A DNA stretch of 64,000 nt from NCBI RefSeq assembly GCF_001427305.1, contig NZ_LMFZ01000002.1, positions 1-64,000 on the forward strand, in the 5' to 3' direction. The notes beneath the pieces were generated by a model that saw only the letters and a program-made list of their open reading frames with translations, made no database searches and was not told the origin of the DNA. A program made the position numbers and the translations under genes. This DNA is from Duganella sp. Root1480D1. GTDB taxonomy: Bacteria > Pseudomonadota > Gammaproteobacteria > Burkholderiales > Burkholderiaceae_D. How positions within the stretch are numbered: the first letter of the stretch is position 1; each line of letters starts with the position of its first letter. Positions 29,252 to 38,551 of the stretch are shown piece after piece.

Positions 29252-31075
29252 ATGAAGAAGACCGCCTTTGCCGCCTTGCTTGGCATCGCCCTGCTGCACG
29301 CAGCCCATGCAGCCCCGCCAACCGTCCAGCATATGGAACCGCCTTTCTGGTGGGCCGGCATGCAGAGCCCCCAGCTGCAGCTCATGGTGAATGCACCGAA
29401 GGTGGCGGAGCTGGAACCTTCCATCGACTATCCGGGCGTGCGGATCGGGAGCGTGAGCCGCGTCGCCAACCGCAATTACCTGTTCATTGACCTGGTGCTG
29501 GCGCCGGACGTGGCGCCAGGACGCTTCGATATCCGCTTTAGCGCGCCGGGCAGGCAGAGCATTACTTATAGTTACCAGCTGCTGGCACGGGCGCCCGGCT
29601 CGGCGCAGCGCCAGGGTTTCAATAGCGCCGATGCGATCTACCAGGTCATGCCGGACCGTTTCGCCAACGGCAATCCAGCCAACGACAATGTCGCGGGAAT
29701 GCCGGACAAGGCCAACCGCGCCGATGGCAACAGCCGCCACGGCGGCGACCTGGCCGGCATGGCGGCACGCCTGGACTATATAAAGGACATGGGATTCACG
29801 CAGGTCTGGCCAACGCCACTGGTGGAGAACAACCAGGATATCCACTCCTACCATGGCTACGCTGCGACCGATCATTACAAGGTCGATGCGCGCTATGGCA
29901 GCAACGAGGAATATCGTGCCTTCGTGGCGCAGGCACGCTCGCGCGGCATTGGGGTAATCCAGGACGTGGTACTGAGCCACATCGGCAGCCATCACTGGTG
30001 GATGAAAGACATGCCGATGCAGGACTGGCTTAGCTATGACGGCAAGTACACACCGACCGCTCACCACCGCGTCGCCAACATCGATCCATATGGCAGCAAG
30101 GAGGATGCACGCAACTTCACCCAGGGCTGGTTCGGGCCGCATATGCCGGACATGAACCAGACCAACCCCTATGTAGCGAACTATCTTATCCAGAACAATA
30201 TCTGGTGGATCGAATATGCCGGCTTGTCCGGCTTGCGCGTGGACACCTATGGCTATTCCGATACTGCCTTCCTGAGCGAGTGGTCGAAGCGCGTGCTGGC
30301 CGAATACCCGAACCTGAATATGGTAGGCGAGGAATGGAGCACGCGGATCCCTATCGTGGCCCGCTGGCAGGCACTGAACGCGCCGAGCATGATGGACTTC
30401 CCGCTCAACGACGTGCTGCGCAAGGCGCTGGGCGACACGGACGGCACTTACCGTCTCTACGATGTGTACGAAACGCTGGCACAGGACTACCTCTACCCCA
30501 ATCCATCGAATCTGGTGCTGTTCGAAGGCAATCACGACCTGGCGCGCAGCTTCAGCATGGTGAACAACGACCCTGCCCTGCTGCGCATGGCTTTGGCCTT
30601 CACCTTGACCGTGCCGCGCATCCCGCAGTTCTATTATGGGACGGAGATCCTGATGCCAAGCACCGTGAAGGGGCGCGACGATCCATCCTACCGCCACGAT
30701 ATGCCGGGCGGCTGGCCGGGCGACAAGGTCAATGCCTTCACTGGCGAAGGCCTGAGCGCCGAGCAGCGCGAGATGCAGGCTTTCGTGAGGAAGCTGGCCA
30801 ATTGGCGCAAGACTTCCAGTGCGGTCCAGCATGGAAAGATGATGCAGTATGGGCCAGAGCAGGATACCTACGTATATTTCCGTTATGACGGCAAGCAGAA
30901 AGTCATGGTCGCGCTGAACAGGAATAACAAGGACATCACGCTTGGCGCGGACCGCTTCCGTGAAATGCTGGCAGGCATGCGCAGCGGCACGGACGTGATC
31001 ACAGGCCGCGATATTCCGCTGGCGGGCAAGTTCACCCTCCCTGCCCGCTCGGTGCTTGTGATGGAGGTCAAGTAA
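29252..31075 (+). CDS. Exported GH13 cyclomaltodextrinase/neopullulanase-like enzyme (SusA type)
   Basis: A 607-residue GH13 enzyme with a signal peptide (about 1-20, HAAHAAPP). The N-terminal beta-sandwich (about 25-110) matches the cyclomaltodextrinase N-domain, as in Bacteroides SusA. The barrel starts ADAIYQVMPDRFANG. Catalytic residues are Asp331 (LRVDTYG), Glu360 (VGEEWS) and Asp429 (EGNHDLAR). It should open cyclodextrins or cut pullulan and maltodextrins in the periplasm. The ATG at 29252 has GGAG 5 nt ahead. Its stop overlaps the next start (TAATG), coupling it to the glycosidase-esterase fusion. Confidence 0.93.
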   Translation: MKKTAFAALLGIALLHAAHAAPPTVQHMEPPFWWAGMQSPQLQLMVNAPKVAELEPSIDYPGVRIGSVSRVANRNYLFIDLVLAPDVAPGRFDIRFSAPGRQSITYSYQLLARAPGSAQRQGFNSADAIYQVMPDRFANGNPANDNVAGMPDKANRADGNSRHGGDLAGMAARLDYIKDMGFTQVWPTPLVENNQDIHSYHGYAATDHYKVDARYGSNEEYRAFVAQARSRGIGVIQDVVLSHIGSHHWWMKDMPMQDWLSYDGKYTPTAHHRVANIDPYGSKEDARNFTQGWFGPHMPDMNQTNPYVANYLIQNNIWWIEYAGLSGLRVDTYGYSDTAFLSEWSKRVLAEYPNLNMVGEEWSTRIPIVARWQALNAPSMMDFPLNDVLRKALGDTDGTYRLYDVYETLAQDYLYPNPSNLVLFEGNHDLARSFSMVNNDPALLRMALAFTLTVPRIPQFYYGTEILMPSTVKGRDDPSYRHDMPGGWPGDKVNAFTGEGLSAEQREMQAFVRKLANWRKTSSAVQHGKMMQYGPEQDTYVYFRYDGKQKVMVALNRNNKDITLGADRFREMLAGMRSGTDVITGRDIPLAGKFTLPARSVLVMEVK

Positions 31076-34000
31076 TGCCCCGCCGCCTGCTGCCCGCCAT
31101 GGCCATGGCGGCCGCCCTCGCAAGTGCAGGGGCACTAGCGGGTGGCCCGGCGTTGGCGAATACCAGCATCGAACTGCCGTTCGGCGCATACAAAGCCACC
31201 TTTGCTACACCGGACGCGCAGGCGGCGCTGCGCAGCTACACGCAATCCAGCAGCATGCCCTTGCGCGACAACGCGCCACCGTCGATCACCTTCAGCGAGC
31301 AGGCCAGCCTGCCCAAGGTCCGCAGTGGCAACCTGGCGTTCGACGCCTTGTTCGCGCTGGCAATGACGGAGATGAAGCAGGATTCGGTGCAAGCCATCCG
31401 CGATGGCAGCTACAACGGCGGCCAGCCAATCGCTTGCGAATGCTTCGAAACCGGCGAGAAATGGCACTACGTCTGGACGCGCGACTTGTCCTATGCAGCC
31501 AACCTCGGGCTGGCGATGCTCGATCCGCAGCGCACGCGACACTCCCTGCTGTTCAAGCTCTCGGGCTACCGCAGTAGCAAGCCTGCGCTGGCAGCGGGCA
31601 GCGCCGACGGCTTGCAAATCGTGCAGGATACCGGCAGCGGTGGAAGCTGGCCGGTCAGCACCGATCGCGTGAGCTGGGCCTTCGGCGCCGAGCAGACGCT
31701 CAAGGCGCTGCCGGCGGAAGATCGCACGCAGTTTGCCGCGACCGCCCTGCAAGCGCTGCGCAACACGGTCGAGAACGACCGCATCGCCGCTTATGATCCC
31801 GCCAGCGGCTTGTACAACGGAGAGCAATCCTTCCTCGATTGGCGTGAGCAGTCATATGCAGCGTGGATTCCGGACGACCTGTCCAGCATGGCCACGTCCA
31901 AATCGCTGTCCACCAACGTCGCACAGTACAAGGCGTTGACGCTGGCAGCCGAACTGGCGCAGCAATCCGGCGACATTGACGGTGCACTGCGTTACGCGCG
32001 CTGGGCGTCCGAACTGAAAATTGCGATCAACGACCGCTTGTGGCTCAAGGACGCCGGCATGTACAGCAGCCTGACCGCCGGCCATTTCGACGGCGCCGCT
32101 ATGCAAAAGTTTGACTGGCTCGGGCAGTCGCTCGCCATCATCGCCGGCGTCGCCGACGCCGAGCAGGCGCAATCGATCCTGGCGCACTACCCGCATGGCC
32201 CGTTGGGCGCGCCGGTGACCTGGCCGCAGCAGCCAGGCGTACCGGTGTATCACAACCGCGCCTTGTGGCCTTTCGTTACCGCGTATGGCTTGCGCGCGGC
32301 GGCACAGTACGGAAACGTGGCGGTGGCAGATGCTGCCTACGCCAGCCTGTTGCGGGGCGCGGCGCTGAACCTGTCGAACATGGAGAATATGGAGTGGCAA
32401 AGCGGAGATCCTTCCGCTCCCGCCATCAATTCACGCCGTCAGCTTTGGTCGGTGGGCGGCTTCCTGGGGATGGTGGTGCAGCAGGTGTTTGGCATCGGGG
32501 TGGATGCCGACCGGCTGCAGCTTAACCCGTTTATTACTTCCCGGCTGCGGCGCGAATGGTTTGCGGGCAGCGATGTGATCGAGCTGTCCGGACTGATCTT
32601 GCATGGCAAACGCCTGCATGTCAGGATCAAGCTTCCCCCTGCGGTCGCGCTGGAAGGTTATTACATGCCGGTTGGCGGCAAGCTGAATGGCAAGGACACG
32701 CGCGGCCCGGTAGCGTGGAGCGAGCTGGCGGACGATAACCTGGTCGAGGTTGAGATGGGAACGCTGGTGCCTGGCCGGCAGCAGATCACCTCCGCTGGCG
32801 ACGAAGCCGCATCCACTGCACCACCAGAACCCGTCATCCAGCAAACGCCATCCACCGGCGCCGCCGTCCTCCGCATCGCAGCGGGGCCAGGGACGCTGGA
32901 TAGCGCCCGCTTCAATGTGTACCGCGACGGGCAACCGGCCGCCGCAAATATCCTCGCCGGCAACTGGACAGCCGCGGCGGGAGGTCCAGCGGCAGCCCTG
33001 GCATCCTGCTACGCCGTGGAGGCGGTCTACCCAGCCAGCGGCTTGCGAAGCCATCACTCGCAGCCGCTCTGCCTCGCCGCCGCAAGCAGCAGCGCCGGTG
33101 CAAGCGTGGATGCGGGCGGCGGCACACCAGGCAGCGTAAGCGTCGCAAAAGACGGCCGCTACAACGTCCAACTGCGCTACAACAACCACGCGCACCAGAT
33201 CAACCTCGGCATCACCAACGCTGTGCAACTCCTGCGACTGCGCGACCAGCATGGCGCGGTCGCTGCGGAAGGCATCATCCAGATGCCGCACAACGCGCCA
33301 ACCAACGGCCCGGCATGGTCAACTCCCCTGACCGCCACGCTGCAGCAAGGCAGCTACCGTCTTGAGCTGCAGCCCTTCTACAACATGAGCAACCTGCAAG
33401 CCAACGCCAATTACGCGGATGCCGGCGGCAGCAGCGGCCAGCGCAACCATGCCGACGTGCAGGCGGCACGCCTGCTGCCGGCACCCGCGCCAATCAAGCC
33501 ACCCCGGCATGGCACCTTGCAACTGGTGGAAAAATTCAAATCCCCGCAACTGGGCAACGAACGCACGCTCCGCATCTACCTGCCGCCAAGCTACGGCAGC
33601 GACACCAGGCGCCGCTACCCCGTGCTCTACATGCACGACGGCCAGAACCTGTTCGACGCAGCGACCGCCAGCTACGGCACCGAATGGAACATCGACGAGG
33701 TAGCAGACCGCCTGGTGCGCCAGGGCGACATGGAAGAAGTGATCGTGGTCGGCATCGACAACACCGCCGACCGCATCGCCGAATACACGCCCTGCTGCGA
33801 CCCGAAACACGGTGGAGGAAAGCTCAATGCCTACGCCGACTTCGTGGCGAAGACGGTCAAGCCGTGGGTGGACAAGCAATACCGCACCAAGCCTGGCCGC
33901 CAGCACACTGCGGTGATGGGTTCATCGCTAGGCGGACTGGCGTCGATCGGCATTGCCCAACGCTACCCGCAAACGTTCTCGATGGCGGGCGGCGTCTCCA

Positions 34001-34281
34001 GTTCCTTCTGGTGGAACAACCAGGAAGAAGTGAAGCATCCGCCCAAGAAAATGCCGGTCAGGTTCTACATCGACGTGGGAACCGTGTATGACGGCCAGGA
34101 AGACAGCCAGGCATTCCGCCAGGCTTTGCTGAAGAAAGGCTACAGTGAAGGACGCGACTTGTTATTCCAGCTCGACGACGGGGGGCGCCATAACGAGCAA
34201 TCGTGGGCCGGCCGCGTGCACGTTGCGCTGGCCTGGTTCTTCGGCAAATCAGGCCGCGCCGTGCAACAAAAAGCCCCTTAA
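31075..34281 (+). CDS. Exported six-hairpin glycosidase fused to a CE1-like esterase
   Basis: A 1068-residue protein with a signal peptide (about 1-28, GPALANTS). Residues about 80-560 form an (alpha/alpha)6-barrel glycosidase (six-hairpin superfamily) with KWHYVWTRDLSYAANLG near 130-147 and repeated helix pairs to GGFLGMVVQQVFGIGVD. A Pro/Ala-rich spacer and a beta-rich domain (about 600-800) follow. Residues about 820-1065 are an esterase-D/CE1-type alpha/beta hydrolase with nucleophile Ser951 in GSSLGG and probable catalytic His1039 (GGRHNEQSW). It is coupled to the upstream GH13 gene (TAATG). The glycosidase family number cannot be assigned by eye; a glucan exo-hydrolase plus deacylase is inferred. 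Confidence 0.85.
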   Translation: MPRRLLPAMAMAAALASAGALAGGPALANTSIELPFGAYKATFATPDAQAALRSYTQSSSMPLRDNAPPSITFSEQASLPKVRSGNLAFDALFALAMTEMKQDSVQAIRDGSYNGGQPIACECFETGEKWHYVWTRDLSYAANLGLAMLDPQRTRHSLLFKLSGYRSSKPALAAGSADGLQIVQDTGSGGSWPVSTDRVSWAFGAEQTLKALPAEDRTQFAATALQALRNTVENDRIAAYDPASGLYNGEQSFLDWREQSYAAWIPDDLSSMATSKSLSTNVAQYKALTLAAELAQQSGDIDGALRYARWASELKIAINDRLWLKDAGMYSSLTAGHFDGAAMQKFDWLGQSLAIIAGVADAEQAQSILAHYPHGPLGAPVTWPQQPGVPVYHNRALWPFVTAYGLRAAAQYGNVAVADAAYASLLRGAALNLSNMENMEWQSGDPSAPAINSRRQLWSVGGFLGMVVQQVFGIGVDADRLQLNPFITSRLRREWFAGSDVIELSGLILHGKRLHVRIKLPPAVALEGYYMPVGGKLNGKDTRGPVAWSELADDNLVEVEMGTLVPGRQQITSAGDEAASTAPPEPVIQQTPSTGAAVLRIAAGPGTLDSARFNVYRDGQPAAANILAGNWTAAAGGPAAALASCYAVEAVYPASGLRSHHSQPLCLAAASSSAGASVDAGGGTPGSVSVAKDGRYNVQLRYNNHAHQINLGITNAVQLLRLRDQHGAVAAEGIIQMPHNAPTNGPAWSTPLTATLQQGSYRLELQPFYNMSNLQANANYADAGGSSGQRNHADVQAARLLPAPAPIKPPRHGTLQLVEKFKSPQLGNERTLRIYLPPSYGSDTRRRYPVLYMHDGQNLFDAATASYGTEWNIDEVADRLVRQGDMEEVIVVGIDNTADRIAEYTPCCDPKHGGGKLNAYADFVAKTVKPWVDKQYRTKPGRQHTAVMGSSLGGLASIGIAQRYPQTFSMAGGVSSSFWWNNQEEVKHPPKKMPVRFYIDVGTVYDGQEDSQAFRQALLKKGYSEGRDLLFQLDDGGRHNEQSWAGRVHVALAWFFGKSGRAVQQKAP

Positions 34282-35912
34282 GCCGGCAAGACCCGCAAGC
34301 TGCGGCTTGCCGACAGTTGCATGCGCGAGCCGCTGCCTGCCGCTTCGCGCACTTTGAACACCGACACCGCCTCCTCGAGGCTTGCAGCCTGCTGCTGCAA
34401 GGCCTCGGCGGCTGCGGCAGCCTCCTCCACCAGTGCGGCATTCTGCTGCGTCACGTTGTCCATCTGGGTGATGGCATCGCTGATCTGCTCGATGCCATCG
34501 CGCTGCTCGCCGGTAGCAATCGCAATCTCGCCGATGATCGAGGTGACGCGGCGCACGCTGCTAACCACTTCCTCCATGGTCACGCCAGCCTCGCCCACCA
34601 GGCGGCTGCCCTCTTCCACGCGTTCGACGGAATTGCCGATCAGTTCCTTGATCTCCTTCGCCGCCGCGGCGGAGCGATGGGCCAGGTTGCGCACCTCGCC
34701 CGCCACCACGGCAAAGCCGCGCCCCTGTTCGCCAGCACGCGCAGCTTCCACCGCAGCGTTCAGGGCCAGGATATTGGTCTGGAATGCGATCCCATCGATC
34801 ACGCCGATGATGTCGACAATCTTGCGTGAAGACTCGTTGATTGCGCCCATGGTCTGCACCACTTCGGAAACAGTGGCGCCGCCGCGCACCGCGACATTCG
34901 ACGCCTCGTCGGCCAGCTTGCGCGCCTGGGTGGCGTTCTCATTGTTTTGGCGCACGGTGCTGGTCAACTCCGTCATCGACGACGCGGTTTCCTCCAGCGA
35001 GCTGGCTTGCTGCTCGGTGCGGGTGGACAGGTCCATGCTGCCGGTTGCCACTTCATTCGACGCACTGGCAATGGTCTGGGTGCCGGTGCGCACGCGGCTC
35101 ACGATATCGGACAGGTTGCCGCTCATTTGCTTCAGCGCTGCCAGCAGTTGACCCACTTCATCCTTGGTTCGCACATCCACGTCGACGCTCAGGTCTCCCG
35201 CCGCAACCGTCTTGGCGATATCGATCGCCTGGTCCAGCGGACGCGTAATGCCTTTTATGATCCACGACACGATGGCCGCACCGATCAAGGTGGTGGCGAC
35301 CAGCACCACCAACAGCGTGATGGTGGCCGAGCGGTTGGCTGCTTCCGCCGTCGCTACTGCCGCTGCCGCATTCTTTTTCGATTGAGCATCGATGAACTCT
35401 ACGATTTCATCGATCTTCTTGGTCGGTGGGCGGTCCATGCCGGCAACAGCCTTGTCGACGATCCGATAGCTTTCCGGGTTGGCCGGGTCGAACTGCTTGA
35501 GCGCGGCCATATAATTCTTGCCCAGCTCCTCATGCATCTTGATCGCCTCATCATCCAGCGTGGTTTGCAGGTTCAGCTTTTTCAGCATGGCCGACAGTTT
35601 CTGCAACTCGGCATTGGTGGCCTGGCCACTCTTCACAAAAGCCGCGGAATATTTTTCAAACTGGGCAGGATCATGGCCGCGTACCAGGATGTTCTTCCAT
35701 TCCTGAACCTGGATCTTGAATTCCACCTGGGCACTGCGGGCGGTATCGACAGCCTGCGTCAGGTCGACTGAGCGTTGCATGCTTTGCGCATTGCTGGATT
35801 TGATAAAACTGATTGCGCTCCAGCCCTGGTAGCCGACCGTCAATAAGGCCAGCATAAAGAAAGCGCCCAGCAAGGCGAGGCGCACTCCGATCTTTAAATT
35901 GCCGAAGTTCAT
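34278..35912 (-). CDS. Methyl-accepting chemotaxis protein
   Basis: A 544-residue receptor. A membrane segment at about residues 10-30 is followed by a 4-helix-bundle-type periplasmic domain to about 185, a second segment (LLVVLVATTLIGAAIVSWII), HAMP and a signalling domain with the conserved hairpin tip [20 protein letters not shown]. The C-terminus (SLRVLPA) has no CheR-docking pentapeptide. Start at 35912 has AGGGGAA about 7 nt ahead; the longer frame adds 10 residues. Its stop interlocks with the stop of the convergent glycosidase-esterase gene in TTAA. Confidence 0.93.
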   Translation of the reverse strand: MNFGNLKIGVRLALLGAFFMLALLTVGYQGWSAISFIKSSNAQSMQRSVDLTQAVDTARSAQVEFKIQVQEWKNILVRGHDPAQFEKYSAAFVKSGQATNAELQKLSAMLKKLNLQTTLDDEAIKMHEELGKNYMAALKQFDPANPESYRIVDKAVAGMDRPPTKKIDEIVEFIDAQSKKNAAAAVATAEAANRSATITLLVVLVATTLIGAAIVSWIIKGITRPLDQAIDIAKTVAAGDLSVDVDVRTKDEVGQLLAALKQMSGNLSDIVSRVRTGTQTIASASNEVATGSMDLSTRTEQQASSLEETASSMTELTSTVRQNNENATQARKLADEASNVAVRGGATVSEVVQTMGAINESSRKIVDIIGVIDGIAFQTNILALNAAVEAARAGEQGRGFAVVAGEVRNLAHRSAAAAKEIKELIGNSVERVEEGSRLVGEAGVTMEEVVSSVRRVTSIIGEIAIATGEQRDGIEQISDAITQMDNVTQQNAALVEEAAAAAEALQQQAASLEEAVSVFKVREAAGSGSRMQLSASRSLRVLPA

Positions 35913-36016
35913 ATTAGTTTCCCCTAGGTAAAAAGGCGGCATTATGCCTTCAGGACTGCAATCTTCATGATGCGCCCTAAAGTACTAAAAGCCAAGAAAC
36001 CTGTTTTCCTTACAAC

Positions 36017-36523
36017 CTAGCTGTGGCGCAGGGGAAACTCCATGCGATATAGGTCGGTTTCTCCCGAAGGGAAGCGCTCGACGAAGTGCATGCCCAGCTT
36101 TTGCAGCAGCGCTGAAGAAGCGGCATTGCCGGGCGAAACGATACCCAGCAAGCGAGGCAAACCGACGACATCACGGCCATATGCCATGGCCGCCGACGCG
36201 GCTTCCCACGCATATCCCTGGCCCCAAAATGCTGGCAGGTAGGCATAGCCTATATCGGTATCGGGCAAGGTGTCGCGCTTGATCAAGCCGCACATGCCGA
36301 TGGCGGCGCCATCCTCCTTGCGGATCACCATCCACAAGGAATAACCCAACTGGGATTGCATGGCGATCGGACCGGCGAGCAAGGCAGTGCGCGCGCCTTC
36401 CAGATCGCGCACTCCTTTATCGCCAATGTTCTCAAGGAAGGAAGGCTCGTTCACCAGGCGCAAATAGAACGAAGCATCATCAACAGTTGCGGGACGCAGG
36501 GTCAGTCGTTTGGTATCGATCAT
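36017..36523 (-). CDS. GNAT acetyltransferase (RimJ/RimL type)
   Basis: A 168-residue GNAT of the RimJ/RimL group: TKRLTLRPATVDDASFYLRL at the start, acetyl-CoA loop PAFWGQGYAWEAA near 98-110, and SGNAASSALLQKLGM-type motif B. It overlaps the upstream GNAT gene by ATGA, so start 36523 is preferred over an ATG 4 codons earlier. Last gene of the amidohydrolase-GNAT-GNAT operon. Acceptor unknown. Confidence 0.87.
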   Translation of the reverse strand: MIDTKRLTLRPATVDDASFYLRLVNEPSFLENIGDKGVRDLEGARTALLAGPIAMQSQLGYSLWMVIRKEDGAAIGMCGLIKRDTLPDTDIGYAYLPAFWGQGYAWEAASAAMAYGRDVVGLPRLLGIVSPGNAASSALLQKLGMHFVERFPSGETDLYRMEFPLRHS

Positions 36524-37083
36524 TGCTCCGGCCAATCGTTAGGGTCGGCCAGGAACTTGTACATCACATACACGTCGACAAAACCGAGCTGCTTGTGGCG
36601 ATAGGCGCGCGGCAGCGTGCCTATCACGGAAAAGCCGAGCCGCTTCCACAGCAGCACGGCAGAAACATTGGTGCTTACAACGTAATTGAACTGCATGGCG
36701 AGAAAGCCGTCGCGCCGCGCCTGTTCCAGGCAATGCCGCCCCAGCATCTTGCCGATGCCCACGCCTTGTGCGGCAGGGCTGACCATGAACGAGGCATTGG
36801 CGACATGCGAACCGCGGTCGAGCTGGTTGGGCAGCAAGCGGTACATGCCAAGCAGGCGGCCGGTGTTCAGCACCGCCACCCAGGTCTTGATGCCGCGCCC
36901 GAACCAGTACGCATGGCAGTCGTCGCGGCTGGTCTCCGCCGCGAAGTAATAGGTATCACCGCTGGCGATCAACTCCTGGAAAATCGTCCACATGGAGTCG
37001 AAATCGGCCTCGGTGGCCGGGCGGATGACAATGTCTTTCAAAGCTGCTCCCGACAGCAGGAATGATGCTGAATTTTCATGCAT
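36520..37083 (-). CDS. GNAT acetyltransferase
   Basis: A 187-residue GNAT distinct in sequence from its neighbour. Begins after a short leader with IVIRPATEADFDSMWTIFQE; the CoA loop is SPAAQGVGIGKMLGRHCLEQA near 110-130, with Ala replacing the usual Arg at the loop start, and motif B is NVSAVLLWKRLGFSVIG. It overlaps the upstream amidohydrolase by 8 nt and the downstream GNAT by 4 nt, so all three are translationally coupled. The long open frame upstream of 37083 lies inside the amidohydrolase gene and is not coding. Confidence 0.85.
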   Translation of the reverse strand: MHENSASFLLSGAALKDIVIRPATEADFDSMWTIFQELIASGDTYYFAAETSRDDCHAYWFGRGIKTWVAVLNTGRLLGMYRLLPNQLDRGSHVANASFMVSPAAQGVGIGKMLGRHCLEQARRDGFLAMQFNYVVSTNVSAVLLWKRLGFSVIGTLPRAYRHKQLGFVDVYVMYKFLADPNDWPEQ

Positions 37084-38377
37084 TTTCCCTTGCAAGTCCA
37101 GCACGCCGGGCAAGGCGGAAATCGACTTCCTGCGGCCGCCCCGGCAAGGCCAGTCGCGCCAGGGCAGGCGGAGCTTCAGCCAGCACCTGCCCGCGCCGCA
37201 GTACCAGCTTGCGTGCTGCGCGCAGGCGGATGGCTTCCACCGGATCGCCGGCATCGAGCAGCACCAGGTCGGCATGGCAACCGGGTTGCAGGCCGTAGCC
37301 CTCCAGGCCCAGGATCTTGGCCGGCGTTTCGGTCACCGCCTGGAAGCAGGCGTGCATCGCATCCTGCCCGGTCATCTGCGCGACGTGCAGGCCCATATGG
37401 GCTACTTCCAGCATATCCCCGGAGCCAAGGCTGTACCACGGGTCCATCACGCAATCATGGCCAAAGGCGACGTCGATGCCATGCGCCAGCATTTCCGGCA
37501 CGCGCGTCATGCCGCGCCGCTTGGGATATGTATCGTGGCGGCCTTGCAGCGTGATGTTGATCAGCGGGTTGGCGATGGCGGCAACGCCGGCTTCCCGGAT
37601 CAGGGGCAGCAGCTTGCTGACGTAGTAGTTATCCATCGAATGCATCGAAGTCAGGTGCGAACCGGCCACGCGGCCTTGCAGGCCAAGGCGCTGCGTGTGA
37701 TAAGCCAGCGTTTCGATATGGCGCGACAGGGGATCGTCCGATTCATCGCAATGCATATCAACGCGCAAGCCCTTCTCCGCCGCGAACTCGCACAGCACGC
37801 GTACCGACTCGGCGCCATCGGCCATGGTGCGTTCGAAATGCGGAATGCCGCCGACCACGTCGACGCCCATCGCAATCGCTCGCTTCAGGTTCGCCAGCGC
37901 GCTTGGGCTGCGCAACACGCCATCCTGCGGGAATGCCACCAGTTGCAAATCGAGGTAAGGTGCGACACGGCGCTTCACATCAAGCAGCGCCTCCACTGCC
38001 AGCAGACGATCGTCGCACACGTCGACGTGGCTGCGGATGGCGAGCAGGCCGCGTGCCACGGCCCAGTCGCAATATTGCAGCGCGCGTTCCACCAGGGCAT
38101 CCTGCGTCAGCTGCGGCTTCAGTTCGCCCCACATGGCGATGCCCTCCAACAGCGTGCCCGACTGGTTCACGCGCGGCAGGCCGTAACTGAGCGTGGCATC
38201 CATATGGAAATGGGCGTCGACGAAAGGCGGCGCGACCAGGTCGCCTTCGGCATCGATCTCGCGCGCCCCCTTGGCTTGCAAAGCAGGAGCGACATCGGCG
38301 ATACGGCCCCGGTCAATGGCGATATCGATGCCTTGGCGGCCATCGGGCAAGCTGGCATTGCGGATTACAAGATCCAT
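37076..38377 (-). CDS. codA: Cytosine deaminase-like amidohydrolase
   Basis: A 433-residue metal-dependent amidohydrolase closely patterned on cytosine deaminase / isoguanine deaminase. Metal ligands are visible: H-x-H in VDAHFHMD (about 57-64), His in RVDMHCDESDDP, His in GSHLTSMHS and Asp in GHDCVMDPW. CodA converts cytosine to uracil; relatives act on creatinine-like or triazine rings, so the substrate is moderately sure. GGAG lies 7 nt before the ATG; the frame extends 38 codons further but without support. Coupled to two GNAT genes. Confidence 0.82.
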   Translation of the reverse strand: MDLVIRNASLPDGRQGIDIAIDRGRIADVAPALQAKGAREIDAEGDLVAPPFVDAHFHMDATLSYGLPRVNQSGTLLEGIAMWGELKPQLTQDALVERALQYCDWAVARGLLAIRSHVDVCDDRLLAVEALLDVKRRVAPYLDLQLVAFPQDGVLRSPSALANLKRAIAMGVDVVGGIPHFERTMADGAESVRVLCEFAAEKGLRVDMHCDESDDPLSRHIETLAYHTQRLGLQGRVAGSHLTSMHSMDNYYVSKLLPLIREAGVAAIANPLINITLQGRHDTYPKRRGMTRVPEMLAHGIDVAFGHDCVMDPWYSLGSGDMLEVAHMGLHVAQMTGQDAMHACFQAVTETPAKILGLEGYGLQPGCHADLVLLDAGDPVEAIRLRAARKLVLRRGQVLAEAPPALARLALPGRPQEVDFRLARRAGLARENA

Positions 38378-38551
38378 CGCATAGCTCCACAAGTAAGGAT
38401 GGCCGATTGTAGGCAGGCTGCGCAGGGCATGCAATGTTGCACCGCATAACTTTTGCTTCAATAGTCGGCAAAAATGTCTTTCCATTACCATATTTCGTCG
38501 CTAGAATGGGTTTATTGCAGCGCACCATTTCCCATCGATCCAGGAGAAAAT

